A DNA stretch of 24,389 nucleotides from Alphaproteobacteria bacterium UBA828 (GTDB taxonomy: Bacteria > Pseudomonadota > Alphaproteobacteria > UBA828). Position numbers and translations under genes: made by a program. The notes beneath the pieces are model-generated. The model made no database searches. It had not been told where the DNA came from and worked only from the letters and a program-made list of their open reading frames with translations. Numbering within the stretch: the stretch's first letter is position 1; each line of letters opens with the position of its first letter. The stretch is taken from NCBI GenBank assembly GCA_002296185.1, contig DBHM01000014.1, positions 39,303 through 63,691 of the forward strand, read 5' to 3'. Shown piece after piece: positions 15,424-24,016 of the stretch.

Positions 15424-18400
15424 ATGGCACAGGAAAGTTTTATTCATCTCCGCACTCATTCCTCCTATTCATTGTCTGAAGGTGCGATAAAAGTCGAAAA
15501 ATTAGTGGAGTTGGCTGCTGATAGAAGAATGCCAGCTTTAGCTATTACTGATAGAGGAAACCTCTTTGGAGCACTTGAATTTTCAGACCTTGCTAAAGAA
15601 TCTGGTGTGCAGCCTATTTTAGGTATAGAAATTGCATTAACAGCTCCAGAAGTATTTAAAAAATCCCTATCACATAAAAATTTAAGTCATATATTTTCAT
15701 CTGGTTGGTTAGTGCTACTTGCTCAGAATTCTGATGGTTGGAATAACATGATGTCGTTATCTAGTATCGCTTACTTAGAAACTCCTGAAAATGAAATTCC
15801 ACAAGTTAGCTTGGATGATATTAATGATCATTCAGAAGGTATAATAGCATTTTCAGGCGGAACTGACGGTCCTATTGGTAACTTATTAAGATCAAATGAA
15901 TTGGCGAGCGCCAAAGAATTATTAGCTAATCTTAACGATATATATAAAGATAGGTTTTATATAGAGATTATGAGACATGAAACTCAAGATCAGGTTGAAA
16001 CTGAACCGGAGTTTTTATCTTTAGCCAGAGATTTCAACATACCCTTAGTAGCAACAAATGATGTTTATTATGCGACGTCGGAAATGTACGAAGCGCATGA
16101 TGCTTTGATGTGTATTGCTCAAGGAGCACATATTGATCAGGCAGACAGAAGGAGGTTAACTCAAAATAATTATTTTAAAGATACTGAAGAAATGCGAAAT
16201 CTTTTTGAAGATATCCCTGAAGCATTTAATAATACCTCCGTAATTGCTCAAAGATGTGCATTTGGAGTGCCGTCTAGAGATCCAATTCTACCTATATTCG
16301 ACCTCCCAGAGGGTCAGACTGAAAAATTAGAACTTACTCAAAAGGCAACTAAAGGTTTAGAGAAGAGGTTGCAGCAGCAAGTCTTTGTTGAATCAATGGA
16401 TGAAGCTGAACGTGAAGTTGCATCAAAACCATACCGCAAGAGATTAGAAAATGAACTAAATATAATTAGTAGTATGAATTTCCCAGGTTACTTTTTAATA
16501 GTTGCTGATTTCATAGGTTGGGCCAAATCAGAAGGTATTCCTGTTGGGCCCGGGCGAGGCTCTGGTGCCGGTTCCTTGGTTGCTTGGGCTCTTAATATAA
16601 CTGACTTGGACCCTTTACGTTTCGGTCTTTTGTTTGAAAGATTTTTAAATCCTGAAAGAGTATCTATGCCTGATTTTGACATAGATTTTTGCCGTAATCG
16701 CCGAGATGAGGTCATAGAATATGTATGTTCACGTTATGGAAAAGATAAAGTTGCACAGATAATTACTTTTGGAAAATTGGAAGCTCGAGCAGTGATAAGA
16801 GATGTAGGTCGTGTGCTCGGTCTTCCATATGGTCAGGTTGACCGAATAAGCAAACTAATTCCCTTTAATCCGGCTAACCCTGTCAAATTAAGTGATGCAA
16901 TTTTAGCGGAGCCATTACTTAAAAGTATGCAAGAAGATGATCCAGCTGTTGAAAGATTGATAGCAATTGCTTTAAAGCTTGAGGGCCTTCATAGACATGC
17001 TTCTACCCACGCAGCAGGCTTGGTGATAAGTGATAGGCCGCTTAATGAGCTCGTGCCGCTTTATAGAGACCCGCGTTCTAATATGCCAGTTACACAATTT
17101 TCAATGAAATTTTCGGAACAGTCAGGACTAGTGAAATTTGACTTTTTGGGGCTAAAAACGCTTACAGTCATTGAGGAGGCATGCCAAAACATACGTCGCT
17201 CTGGTATTGAGGTAATCCTTTCTGAAATACCATTTAATGATAAAAAAACATTCGATTTACTATCTTCGGGTCATACTGCAGGTGTCTTTCAATTAGAGAG
17301 CGCCGGTATGAGAGATGTATTGCGTGGACTTAAGCCTGATACCTTTGAAGATATAATTGCCTTGGTTGCACTTTATAGGCCTGGCCCTATGGACAATATT
17401 CCGAAATACGTAGCTCGTAAACATGGTAAGGAAAAACCAGATTATCTTCATGAAAAACTAGTTGAGACATTACGTGAAACATATGGTGTGATTATCTATC
17501 AAGAGCAGGTTATGGAAATAGCGAGATTATTATCAGGCTATAGTCTTGGAGCGGCAGATTTACTTCGAAGGGCAATGGGGAAAAAAATACAATCTGAAAT
17601 GGATTCCCAGAGGGAGGTATTTGTTAATGGTGCAGTAGAAAATGATGTAGACAAAGATCAGGCGAACGAAATATTTGACCTCGTTTCTAGGTTTGCAGGC
17701 TATGGATTCAATAAATCCCATGCTGCGGCATATGCACTAGTTGCATATCAAACAGCTTTTTTGAAAGCAAACTATCCCGTAGAATTTATGGCAGCAACTA
17801 TGACATTAGAATTAAATAACACTGATAAATTAGGTGCTTTAAAACAGGAATTGGATAGATTAGGAATACACCTTCTTCCTCCCGATATAAATTTATCAAG
17901 CTCAAATTTTACTGTTGAAAAAACTTCTGAAGGGTCTTCTGCAGTAAGGTATGCTCTTGGAGCAATTAAAAATGTTGGTGAACAAGCGATGAACGGTGTT
18001 GAGAGTGAGCGAAATGAAAATGGAAAATTTAGAGATATTTTTGATCTTGCTACTCGTTTAGACCCACAGTCAATAAATAAAAGACAATTAGAAAATTTAG
18101 CAAAGGCTGGTGCTTTTGATGACCTTTGTAATAATCGGCGACAAGTTTTTAATGCAGCTGATTTATTGATGAGACATTCTGAGACTTCAAGACGGGATGT
18201 AAATCAAGCCTCCTTATTTGATAATGCTGATTCTAGTACCATTCCAAATCTTGAACTTCCAAGTTCCTCTGAATGGAGAACAATTGAAAAATTACAATTT
18301 GAGCAAGAGGCTATTGGGTTTTTCTTATCTGCTCATCCTCTTGATGATTCTAAAGAAGTGCTAAAAAAAATTGGTGTTACTCCTTTTTCATCACTAGTCG

Positions 18401-18894
18401 ATGATGCTCTTAGAGAATCAACAAAGCGTATAGCTGGGGTAGTTCTTGCGGTTCAGGAGAGGTCTAATGCTGATAGTAAATTTGCTTTTGTCAGATTATC
18501 AGATCCTACTGCTAGCTTTGAAATTGCCTTTTTTCGAGAAGTATATAATTCGTCTCGAGAACTCTTATTACCGGGTAAGACATTAATGGTTAATGTGAAT
18601 GTAAGAAAAGATGGAGAACAATTAAGAATAACAGCTGAAAAAGCCGTTGATTTTGCTGATATTATATCAAAACAGAAAATGAGCTTAATTATAGAGATAG
18701 CTTCAAGTGAAGCAATTGAGCAGCTTTTTAGTGTTCTTGAGAGAGAGGGAAAGGGTAATACCTGTGTTTCTATAATTGTAAATCTACCATCTCAGGATAT
18801 AGAAATTGAGCTACCCGGTATTTATTCGTTGCCACCCAATGTACAAAAGGAAATTGTTAATTTTCCAGGGGTAACAAATGTTGTATCCAGCTAG
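15424..18894 (+). CDS. dnaE: DNA polymerase III subunit alpha
   Basis: This is the replicative chromosomal polymerase of the DnaE1 type. The 1156 residues show an N-terminal PHP domain (HLRTHSSYSLSEGA, residues 8-21, then MPALAITDRGNLFG). The palm contains GPGRGSGAGS (375-384) and MPDFDIDFC, where D419 and D421 match the catalytic D401 and D403 of E. coli. KFDFLGLKTL carries the third aspartate, D573. A tandem helix-hairpin-helix region with GAIKNVGEQAM follows, and the C-terminal OB fold (about 995-1085) includes RIAGVVLAVQER. No 3'-5' exonuclease domain is fused, so it is not PolC. The ATG at 15424 lacks a ribosome binding site but gives the correct N-terminus. It diverges from the flavoprotein gene, and rpsB follows after a 178-bp leader. 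Confidence 0.97.
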   Translation: MAQESFIHLRTHSSYSLSEGAIKVEKLVELAADRRMPALAITDRGNLFGALEFSDLAKESGVQPILGIEIALTAPEVFKKSLSHKNLSHIFSSGWLVLLAQNSDGWNNMMSLSSIAYLETPENEIPQVSLDDINDHSEGIIAFSGGTDGPIGNLLRSNELASAKELLANLNDIYKDRFYIEIMRHETQDQVETEPEFLSLARDFNIPLVATNDVYYATSEMYEAHDALMCIAQGAHIDQADRRRLTQNNYFKDTEEMRNLFEDIPEAFNNTSVIAQRCAFGVPSRDPILPIFDLPEGQTEKLELTQKATKGLEKRLQQQVFVESMDEAEREVASKPYRKRLENELNIISSMNFPGYFLIVADFIGWAKSEGIPVGPGRGSGAGSLVAWALNITDLDPLRFGLLFERFLNPERVSMPDFDIDFCRNRRDEVIEYVCSRYGKDKVAQIITFGKLEARAVIRDVGRVLGLPYGQVDRISKLIPFNPANPVKLSDAILAEPLLKSMQEDDPAVERLIAIALKLEGLHRHASTHAAGLVISDRPLNELVPLYRDPRSNMPVTQFSMKFSEQSGLVKFDFLGLKTLTVIEEACQNIRRSGIEVILSEIPFNDKKTFDLLSSGHTAGVFQLESAGMRDVLRGLKPDTFEDIIALVALYRPGPMDNIPKYVARKHGKEKPDYLHEKLVETLRETYGVIIYQEQVMEIARLLSGYSLGAADLLRRAMGKKIQSEMDSQREVFVNGAVENDVDKDQANEIFDLVSRFAGYGFNKSHAAAYALVAYQTAFLKANYPVEFMAATMTLELNNTDKLGALKQELDRLGIHLLPPDINLSSSNFTVEKTSEGSSAVRYALGAIKNVGEQAMNGVESERNENGKFRDIFDLATRLDPQSINKRQLENLAKAGAFDDLCNNRRQVFNAADLLMRHSETSRRDVNQASLFDNADSSTIPNLELPSSSEWRTIEKLQFEQEAIGFFLSAHPLDDSKEVLKKIGVTPFSSLVDDALRESTKRIAGVVLAVQERSNADSKFAFVRLSDPTASFEIAFFREVYNSSRELLLPGKTLMVNVNVRKDGEQLRITAEKAVDFADIISKQKMSLIIEIASSEAIEQLFSVLEREGKGNTCVSIIVNLPSQDIEIELPGIYSLPPNVQKEIVNFPGVTNVVSS

Positions 18895-19072
18895 ACCAAA
18901 AGGAAAAAAGCACATTATTCTTGATTTGCATATCTAAAAGCTATATCAAGCTTAAACGCATTATAGCGTAATTCACACGTGGGCAAAAAGTTTGCGAGAT
19001 ATCGCATCTTTTATCCGGTGCCAATAGAATGGCCAGAGCCCACGGAGGTATAACCGGAGAAGGATTAGAAAA
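18895..19072 (+). promoter_or_regulatory. rpsB 5' leader with candidate promoter and overlapping hairpins
   Basis: This 178-bp spacer contains a weak promoter candidate (TTGATT at 18921-18926, 17-bp spacer, TATCAA at 18944-18949), then several inverted repeats. These are ACGC/GCGT (18956-18969), GCAAA/TTTGC (18983-18995), TGCGA/TCGCA around a GATA loop (18993-19006) followed by TCTTTT, GCCA/TGGC (19020-19033) and the longer-range CCGGT/ACCGG (19015-19019 with 19053-19057). The second and third share bases and cannot form together. The Shine-Dalgarno AAGGA (19060-19064) lies just after the last stem. The 3' part is much richer in G+C than typical spacers here. By analogy with E. coli, where S2 represses its own rpsB-tsf operon through the leader, this is a candidate S2-binding or attenuator region. 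Confidence 0.45.
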
Positions 19073-19942
19073 ATGGCTTTGCCAGATTTTACTATGCGCG
19101 AGCTTTTAGAAGCAGGCGTACATTTTGGTCACCAAACTCGTCGTTGGAATCCAAAAATGACAAGATATATATTTGGTGATCGTAATGGTGTTCATATACT
19201 AGATCTACAACAGACTGTACCTCTGTTACATCAGGCGCTAGTTGCTCTCAATCAAACAGCAGCTAGTGGCGGCAGAGTTTTGTTTGTTGGGACAAAAAGA
19301 CAAGCCCAACAGCCTGTAGCCGACTCTGCTTCTCGTACTGGTCAGTACTACGTTAATCATCGTTGGTTAGGTGGTATGATGACAAACTGGAAAGCTGTTT
19401 CTGGTTCGATAAAAACTTTAAATGAACTCAACGAAACCTTATCCCAAGAAGAAATTGGACTTACTAAGAAAGAAACACTGCAATTAACACGCAGGAGAGA
19501 TAAGCTAGAAAGAGCGCTGGGTGGAATTAAAGAGATGGGTGGTTTGCCTAACATTCTTGTCGTAATCGATACTAACAAAGAGGAAATTGCAATTCACGAG
19601 GCTCGTAAATTGGGCATACCAGTAATAGCTATTCTTGATAGCAATTCAAATCCTGATTTAATTAATTTTCCAATACCAGGTAACGATGATGCCATAAGGG
19701 CTATCAATTTATATTGTGATTTGTTTGCACGAGCAATTCTAGATGGACTTCAACAGGAAATTGTTTCTTCGGGTGAGGATATAGGTGCATCTGCTACTGG
19801 ACTAGAAGAAGAGTTGCCTGAGTCTCCTGAGACTAAAGAAAATATAGTAGAGAATTCAGAATTAGAATCTACAATCCCAACAGAATCTGGTTCCACTATT
19901 GAAGAAGAAAGCTCTAAATTAGACGATACTTCAAAGAATTAG
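19073..19942 (+). CDS. rpsB: 30S ribosomal protein S2
   Basis: This small-subunit ribosomal protein binds the head-body junction near the mRNA exit. The protein starts MALPDFTMRELLEAGVHFGH, followed by RRWNPKMTRYIFGDRNGVHI, the standard S2 N-terminus. The segments FVGTKRQAQQPVADSA and VNHRWLGGMMTNWKAVSGSI are diagnostic. The conserved core ends near residue 228. A tail of about 60 residues follows, rich in Glu and Ser with few basic residues (GLEEELPESPETKENIVENS lies within it). Such tails occur in alphaproteobacterial S2 and bring the total to 289 residues. AAGGA at 19060-19064 sits 8 bp before the ATG. tsf follows after 85 bp, the usual partner. Confidence 0.97.
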   Translation: MALPDFTMRELLEAGVHFGHQTRRWNPKMTRYIFGDRNGVHILDLQQTVPLLHQALVALNQTAASGGRVLFVGTKRQAQQPVADSASRTGQYYVNHRWLGGMMTNWKAVSGSIKTLNELNETLSQEEIGLTKKETLQLTRRRDKLERALGGIKEMGGLPNILVVIDTNKEEIAIHEARKLGIPVIAILDSNSNPDLINFPIPGNDDAIRAINLYCDLFARAILDGLQQEIVSSGEDIGASATGLEEELPESPETKENIVENSELESTIPTESGSTIEEESSKLDDTSKN

Positions 19943-19971
19943 TGATCTCTTTATTAATGACATTAGACTCG

Positions 19972-20002
19972 CTTAAAAATAATTTAAGTCTTTTGGTATA
20001 AT
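19972..20002 (+). promoter_or_regulatory. rpsB-tsf spacer: AT hairpin followed by a consensus -10 element
   Basis: CTTAAA (19972-19977) and TTTAAG (19983-19988) form a perfect 6-bp inverted repeat around a 5-base loop. It is followed by TCTTTTGG and then by a perfect TATAAT at 19997-20002, 25 bp before the tsf ATG. No good -35 element lies 16-18 bp upstream of the TATAAT. The hairpin is too AT-rich to be a strong terminator. Together they could reduce read-through from rpsB and provide a separate tsf start. This is a weak prediction. Confidence 0.35.
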
Positions 20003-20027
20003 AATAGTCAAATAAATAGGAATAATT

Positions 20028-20954
20028 ATGGCAAATATAACGGCGTCACTTGTAAAGGAGTTAAGGGAAAAAACAGGTGCTGGAATGATGGATTGTAAGC
20101 GTGCTTTAGGCGAGACAGGTGGCAATATCCAGGAATCGATTGACTGGTTGAGAATGAAGGGCCTCGCGGCAGCTGCAAAGAAGTCAGGACGCGTAGCCGC
20201 TGAGGGATTAGTTGGTTTAGCTACTAGTAAGCATACAGGTGCATTAGTAGAAATAAATTCTGAGACTGATTTTGTTGCTAGAAATGAAGATTTCCAAAAT
20301 ACCGTAAAAACTGTTGCAGAGTTAGCTCTTGTAAACAATGGAAAAATTGACCAATTACTCAGCGCAAAAATTCCAGATAAAGGAAGAGATGTTAGTGAAG
20401 AGATGACTCATTTAATAGCAACAATTGGAGAGAACATAAGTTTACGACGCACTACATCAATAAGTATTAACGATGGTGTGGTTGCTAGTTATATGCATGC
20501 GGCAAGTTCTCCAGGATTGGGAAGGATTGGTGTAATTGTTGGTTTGGAATCAGAAGGTGACTCTGAGAAGTTAGAACAATTTGGACACCAATTAGCTATG
20601 CATATTGCTGCGGCAAACCCTCTTTCAGTTTCAGTTAATGATTTGGATGTGGAGTTAGTTGAGAAAGAGAAAGTGGTTTTAGCTGAGCAAGCTAAAGATT
20701 CTGGAAAGCCTGATAACATTATCGAAAAAATGGTTGAAGGTCGAATCAGGAAATATTTTGAGGAGATTGTACTTCTAAATCAGACTTGGGTAATAGATGG
20801 TGAGTCTAAAGTATCTAATATTATTGAAGGTTTTGAGAAAGAAATAGATTCTAAGATAAAGATTACAGAATTTGCTAGGTATAGTCTGGGCGAGGGTATA
20901 GAACGTGAAGATATTGATTTTGCAGATGAGGTTGCTGAGACATTAAATTCTTAG
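20028..20954 (+). CDS. tsf: Translation elongation factor Ts
   Basis: EF-Ts exchanges GDP for GTP on EF-Tu. The N-terminal UBA-like domain reads ASLVKELREKTGAGMMDCKR (residues 5-24), followed by the family signature GALVEINSETDFVARNEDF around residues 71-89, in which the TDFV loop contacts EF-Tu. The subdomains after that (HLIATIGENISLRRTTSI, GHQLAMHIAAANPLSVSV, GKPDNIIEKMVEGRIRKYF) are all present. At 308 residues it is the usual length for this group. AGGA at 20018-20021 precedes the ATG. It forms the conserved rpsB-tsf pair, then pyrH after a 136-bp spacer. In that spacer a TATAAT at 20967-20972 without a clear -35 is the only promoter-like string I see. Confidence 0.97.
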   Translation: MANITASLVKELREKTGAGMMDCKRALGETGGNIQESIDWLRMKGLAAAAKKSGRVAAEGLVGLATSKHTGALVEINSETDFVARNEDFQNTVKTVAELALVNNGKIDQLLSAKIPDKGRDVSEEMTHLIATIGENISLRRTTSISINDGVVASYMHAASSPGLGRIGVIVGLESEGDSEKLEQFGHQLAMHIAAANPLSVSVNDLDVELVEKEKVVLAEQAKDSGKPDNIIEKMVEGRIRKYFEEIVLLNQTWVIDGESKVSNIIEGFEKEIDSKIKITEFARYSLGEGIEREDIDFADEVAETLNS

Positions 20955-21090
20955 TAGTGTTTTCTTTATAATTTTGCCTAGAATTTAAGATTGAAATTAA
21001 GGAAGTTATTCTTTTTGTTTGGAAAAACTCTTATTTTAGAAAACCATACATATAGCCCAGTATTAATAAATCTAATTCCAGGTAGGGTCC

Positions 21091-21813
21091 ATGGCAGAAA
21101 AAAATAAATTTCGCCGAATACTGGTTAAAGTCTCAGGCGAGTCTCTAATGGGGCCCACTCCTTATGGAATTGATAGTGGTACAGTTAATAGGATCGCTAA
21201 TGATATTTCGCAAATACATAATTCTGGCATTCAAGTATCAATGGTTGTTGGGGGTGGAAATATATTTCGCGGAGTATCTGGAGCAGCGGCAGGCATGGAA
21301 CGCGCTAGTGCAGACTATATAGGTATGTTGGCTACTGTGATGAATGCACTGGCTATTCAACATGCTTTAGAGGAGGTTGGGGTTTCTACAAGGGTTTTAT
21401 CGGCTATACCTATGGAAACTGTCTGTGAGCCATACATTCGTAGGCGAGCTATAAGGCATATGGAAAAGTCTAGATTAGTAATTTTTGCTGCTGGAACTGG
21501 CAATCCTTATTTTACAACAGATACTGCTGCTGCGCTTAGAGCGGCCGAAATGGGTTGTGATGCCTTATTTAAAGCAACTCGTGTAGATGGGGTTTATTCT
21601 GCTGACCCCGAGGATAATCCAGATGCTGAACGTTATACATCTCTAAGTTATTTAGATGTATTATCCAAGGATCTTAAGGTTATGGATGCTTCTGCAATAT
21701 CTCTAGCCAGAGAAAATAATATTCCAATCGTAGTTTTCTCTATTTTAGAAAGCGGAGGCCTTACACGTGCAGTTAGTGGAGAGGGAGCATTTACTATAAT
21801 TAGTGAGGGTTAA
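21091..21813 (+). CDS. pyrH: Uridylate (UMP) kinase
   Basis: The enzyme phosphorylates UMP to UDP in pyrimidine nucleotide synthesis; the bacterial type is a hexameric amino-acid-kinase-fold protein regulated by GTP and UTP. The 240-residue product shows the N-terminal phosphate-binding KVSGESLMG, then MVVGGGNIFRG, the UMP-site segment around GTGNPYFTTDTAAALRAAEM, and the ATP-site KATRVDGVYSADPEDNPDA. These are diagnostic for PyrH. AGG-rich bases just before the ATG at 21091 serve as the binding site. frr begins 5 bp after the stop, and the frr binding site GAGGG (21805-21809) lies within the end of pyrH. The pair is almost always adjacent in bacteria. Confidence 0.97.
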   Translation: MAEKNKFRRILVKVSGESLMGPTPYGIDSGTVNRIANDISQIHNSGIQVSMVVGGGNIFRGVSGAAAGMERASADYIGMLATVMNALAIQHALEEVGVSTRVLSAIPMETVCEPYIRRRAIRHMEKSRLVIFAAGTGNPYFTTDTAAALRAAEMGCDALFKATRVDGVYSADPEDNPDAERYTSLSYLDVLSKDLKVMDASAISLARENNIPIVVFSILESGGLTRAVSGEGAFTIISEG

Positions 21814-21818
21814 TAGCT

Positions 21819-22376
21819 ATGGATGATGAAGCGCTTTTAGATCTAGAAAGAAGAATGAATGCGACAATAGATGTCCTAAGGAAGGAATTTCAAGGACTAC
21901 GAACAGGTAGGGCCTCAGTAAATCTTTTGGATCCTGTTATTGTAGAAGCCTATGGTTCGGAAATGCCACTTAACCAGGTAGGAACTGTTAGCGCACCAGA
22001 ACCAAGAATGCTTACAGTGCAGATTTGGGATCAATCTCAGGTTCAAGCGGCAGAAAAAGCAATACAGAATTCAGGGCTTGGTTTGAATCCAATAGTAGAA
22101 GGTCAGACTCTAAGAATACCAATCCCAGAGCTGAATGAAGAAAGAAGAACCGAGCTTGCTAAAGTTGCAGCTAAATATGCTGAAGATTCACGTGTAGCAG
22201 TTCGTAACGTTCGTAGGGATGGAATTGATAAAATAAAACGTCAGGAAAAAGACGGGGAGTTAAGTGAAGACCAAAGCCGTTCTCTATCCGATAAAATACA
22301 AAAGTTAACAGACGTATCTGTAAAAGAAATCAATAACCTTCTTAATCAGAAAGAATCCGAGATCAAACAGGTTTAG
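21819..22376 (+). CDS. frr: Ribosome recycling factor
   Basis: With EF-G, this factor splits post-termination ribosomes into subunits. The 185-residue length is exact for the family. Domain I helices and the small domain II are recognisable: LRKEFQGLRTGRASVNLLDP near the N-terminus, the beta-domain with EMPLNQVGTVSAPEPRMLTV and IWDQSQVQAAEKAI, then the helical RRTELAKVAAKYAEDSRVAV and VRNVRRDGIDKIKR. The ATG at 21819 follows the pyrH stop by 5 bp. The stop TAG at 22374-22376 is 2 bp before the uppS ATG, so translation is probably coupled. Confidence 0.98.
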   Translation: MDDEALLDLERRMNATIDVLRKEFQGLRTGRASVNLLDPVIVEAYGSEMPLNQVGTVSAPEPRMLTVQIWDQSQVQAAEKAIQNSGLGLNPIVEGQTLRIPIPELNEERRTELAKVAAKYAEDSRVAVRNVRRDGIDKIKRQEKDGELSEDQSRSLSDKIQKLTDVSVKEINNLLNQKESEIKQV

Positions 22377-22378
22377 AA

Positions 22379-23113
22379 ATGATTTTGGCTCCTTCAATAG
22401 AAAGCTATCAATCCCGTCTTCCAATACACGTAGCTATTATTATGGATGGAAATCGAAGGTGGGCAAAAGCTCGTGGATTACCAAATATTCATGGGCATAA
22501 AAAAGGAGCTGAAGCGGTCAAGGTCGCTACTGAAACATGTATTGAGTTAGGTATTAAGTATTTAACTATTTATGCTTTCTCATCTGAAAATTGGAAAAGA
22601 CCTAATGATGAAGTTCTGTATTTAATGAATCTTCTCCAACGTTATGTTAGTAAGGAGCTTAATGAAATTAATGAAAAAGGTATAAAATTAAAGTTCATAG
22701 GTGATCTTAAGGGATTAAGCTCAAGAGTGCAGAAAACACTAGCTAATGCAGAAAAAAAGACAGTTAATAACCAACTTCTAACTCTTACAGTTGCTGTTAA
22801 CTATGGTAGTAAGCAAGAAATTATTAAAGCAGCACAAAAACTTGCTACAGATGCGACTGCAGGGATTATTAACCCAAATAATATAAGTGAATCTGAATTT
22901 GAAGAATACTTGCACACTTTTGGGACTCCTAATCCAGATTTACTAATCAGAACTAGTGGTGAGCAAAGATTGTCAAACTTTCTATTATGGCAATCTGCCT
23001 ATGCTGAGTTAGCTTTTGTGGAAACTCTTTGGCCTGATTTTTCAAAAAATTGCTTAGTAAATATTATAACTGAATATCAAAAGAGAGAACGTAGGTATGG
23101 TGGGGCAGGGTGA
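22379..23113 (+). CDS. uppS: Undecaprenyl diphosphate synthase (cis-prenyltransferase)
   Basis: The enzyme condenses farnesyl diphosphate with eight isopentenyl diphosphates to make the C55 carrier lipid for peptidoglycan and other envelope polymers. Diagnostic segments are HVAIIMDGNRRWAK (catalytic D23), GHKKGAEAV (from residue 39), TIYAFSSENWKRP (63-75) and LLIRTSGEQRLSNFLLWQ (188-205), with the pyrophosphate-contacting arginines R191 and R197. AYAELAF then contributes the magnesium ligand E210. At 244 residues it is full length. It starts 2 bp after frr and its 3' end overlaps cdsA by 17 bp. An intact uppS shows that the cell needs isoprenoid precursors, which matters because dxr is absent from its usual place nearby. 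Confidence 0.97.
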   Translation: MILAPSIESYQSRLPIHVAIIMDGNRRWAKARGLPNIHGHKKGAEAVKVATETCIELGIKYLTIYAFSSENWKRPNDEVLYLMNLLQRYVSKELNEINEKGIKLKFIGDLKGLSSRVQKTLANAEKKTVNNQLLTLTVAVNYGSKQEIIKAAQKLATDATAGIINPNNISESEFEEYLHTFGTPNPDLLIRTSGEQRLSNFLLWQSAYAELAFVETLWPDFSKNCLVNIITEYQKRERRYGGAG

Positions 23114-23951
23114 TAATACTTATGCTCGGATACTTTCCAGTATACCATTAATAACTCTTGTAGTTGCTTGCTTGTATTATGGTAATATCTACTTTCTTAT
23201 TTTATGTAGTATTATCGGTGCCCTGATAGCTTATGAGGCGACTGTCTTATTATTAAACAAAAATAAGAAAATAATCGCATTTTCTACTAGCCTTACTATT
23301 TTCTCTATAACTATTACCCTTAGTCTAAATGTAGATTTATTGTTTCCATTAATTCTCGGTATCATTGGATTGATATCTATATCATTGTTACTCTTAATTC
23401 ATAGAAATGGTTATAGTCTAAGTAGATTTATTACTTTGTTAATTTTGTTATCTGTATCTTTACTATTTTCAATATCTGCTATCTGGCTCCGCGATGAACC
23501 ATTTGGTTTGGCTATTATAATATGGTTGTGTGCAGTTGTTTGGGGCACAGATATAGGTGCCTATTTTTTTGGTCGTACATTGAAGGGGCCAAGGTTAGCT
23601 CCGTATATTAGCCCATCAAAAACTTTGAGCGGTGCTTTTGGTGGAATATTTACTGCCATCATATTATCTATAGTATGTGGTGTCATAGGTAGAGAAACTA
23701 ATATAATTTCTTCAGAAATATCCTTTTTCTATTTTATTTTTGCAGGCTTGGGGTTTTCAATAATTGCTCAAATTGGTGATTTATTAGAATCCTCTTTAAA
23801 ACGTTACGTAGGCGTGAAAGATACGGGTAATATAATACCTGGACATGGAGGGGTCATGGATAGAGCAGATAGTTTGGTTTTCAGCACTCTTTGCTTATCC
23901 CTAATAGCGGTTGTAGCAGGTTCTGAATTAATTGAATGGCTTATTCCTTAA
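23097..23951 (+). CDS. cdsA: Phosphatidate cytidylyltransferase (CDP-diglyceride synthase)
   Basis: This integral inner-membrane enzyme makes CDP-diacylglycerol from phosphatidate and CTP, the branch point of phospholipid synthesis. The 284 residues carry about eight hydrophobic segments, starting at about 11-27. Near the C-terminus is the full CdsA signature (residues 232-259): SSLKRYVGVKD followed by NIIPGHGGVMDRADS, including the metal-binding aspartates. TDIGAYFFGR (151-160) and SPSKTLSGAFGG (172-183) also match the family. The ATG at 23097 lies within the end of uppS (17-bp overlap). Downstream comes a 213-bp non-coding spacer before rseP, where dxr is usually found. Confidence 0.95.
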   Translation: MVGQGDNTYARILSSIPLITLVVACLYYGNIYFLILCSIIGALIAYEATVLLLNKNKKIIAFSTSLTIFSITITLSLNVDLLFPLILGIIGLISISLLLLIHRNGYSLSRFITLLILLSVSLLFSISAIWLRDEPFGLAIIIWLCAVVWGTDIGAYFFGRTLKGPRLAPYISPSKTLSGAFGGIFTAIILSIVCGVIGRETNIISSEISFFYFIFAGLGFSIIAQIGDLLESSLKRYVGVKDTGNIIPGHGGVMDRADSLVFSTLCLSLIAVVAGSELIEWLIP

Positions 23952-24016
23952 AAACAATATATCTCTAAAATTATATAAATTGATTTTATTACTGGATTAT
24001 AAATATAAAAAACACT

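Noticed and set aside
18956..18969. Rho-independent terminator after dnaE
   Set aside because: The ACGC/GCGT stem is only 4 bp with a 6-base loop and no following T run; the later TGCGA/TCGCA hairpin is a weak candidate and was kept as part of the rpsB leader.
19973..20338. Antisense open frame of 121 codons across the start of tsf
   Set aside because: It is a shadow of tsf on the opposite strand with no family resemblance and no ribosome binding site.
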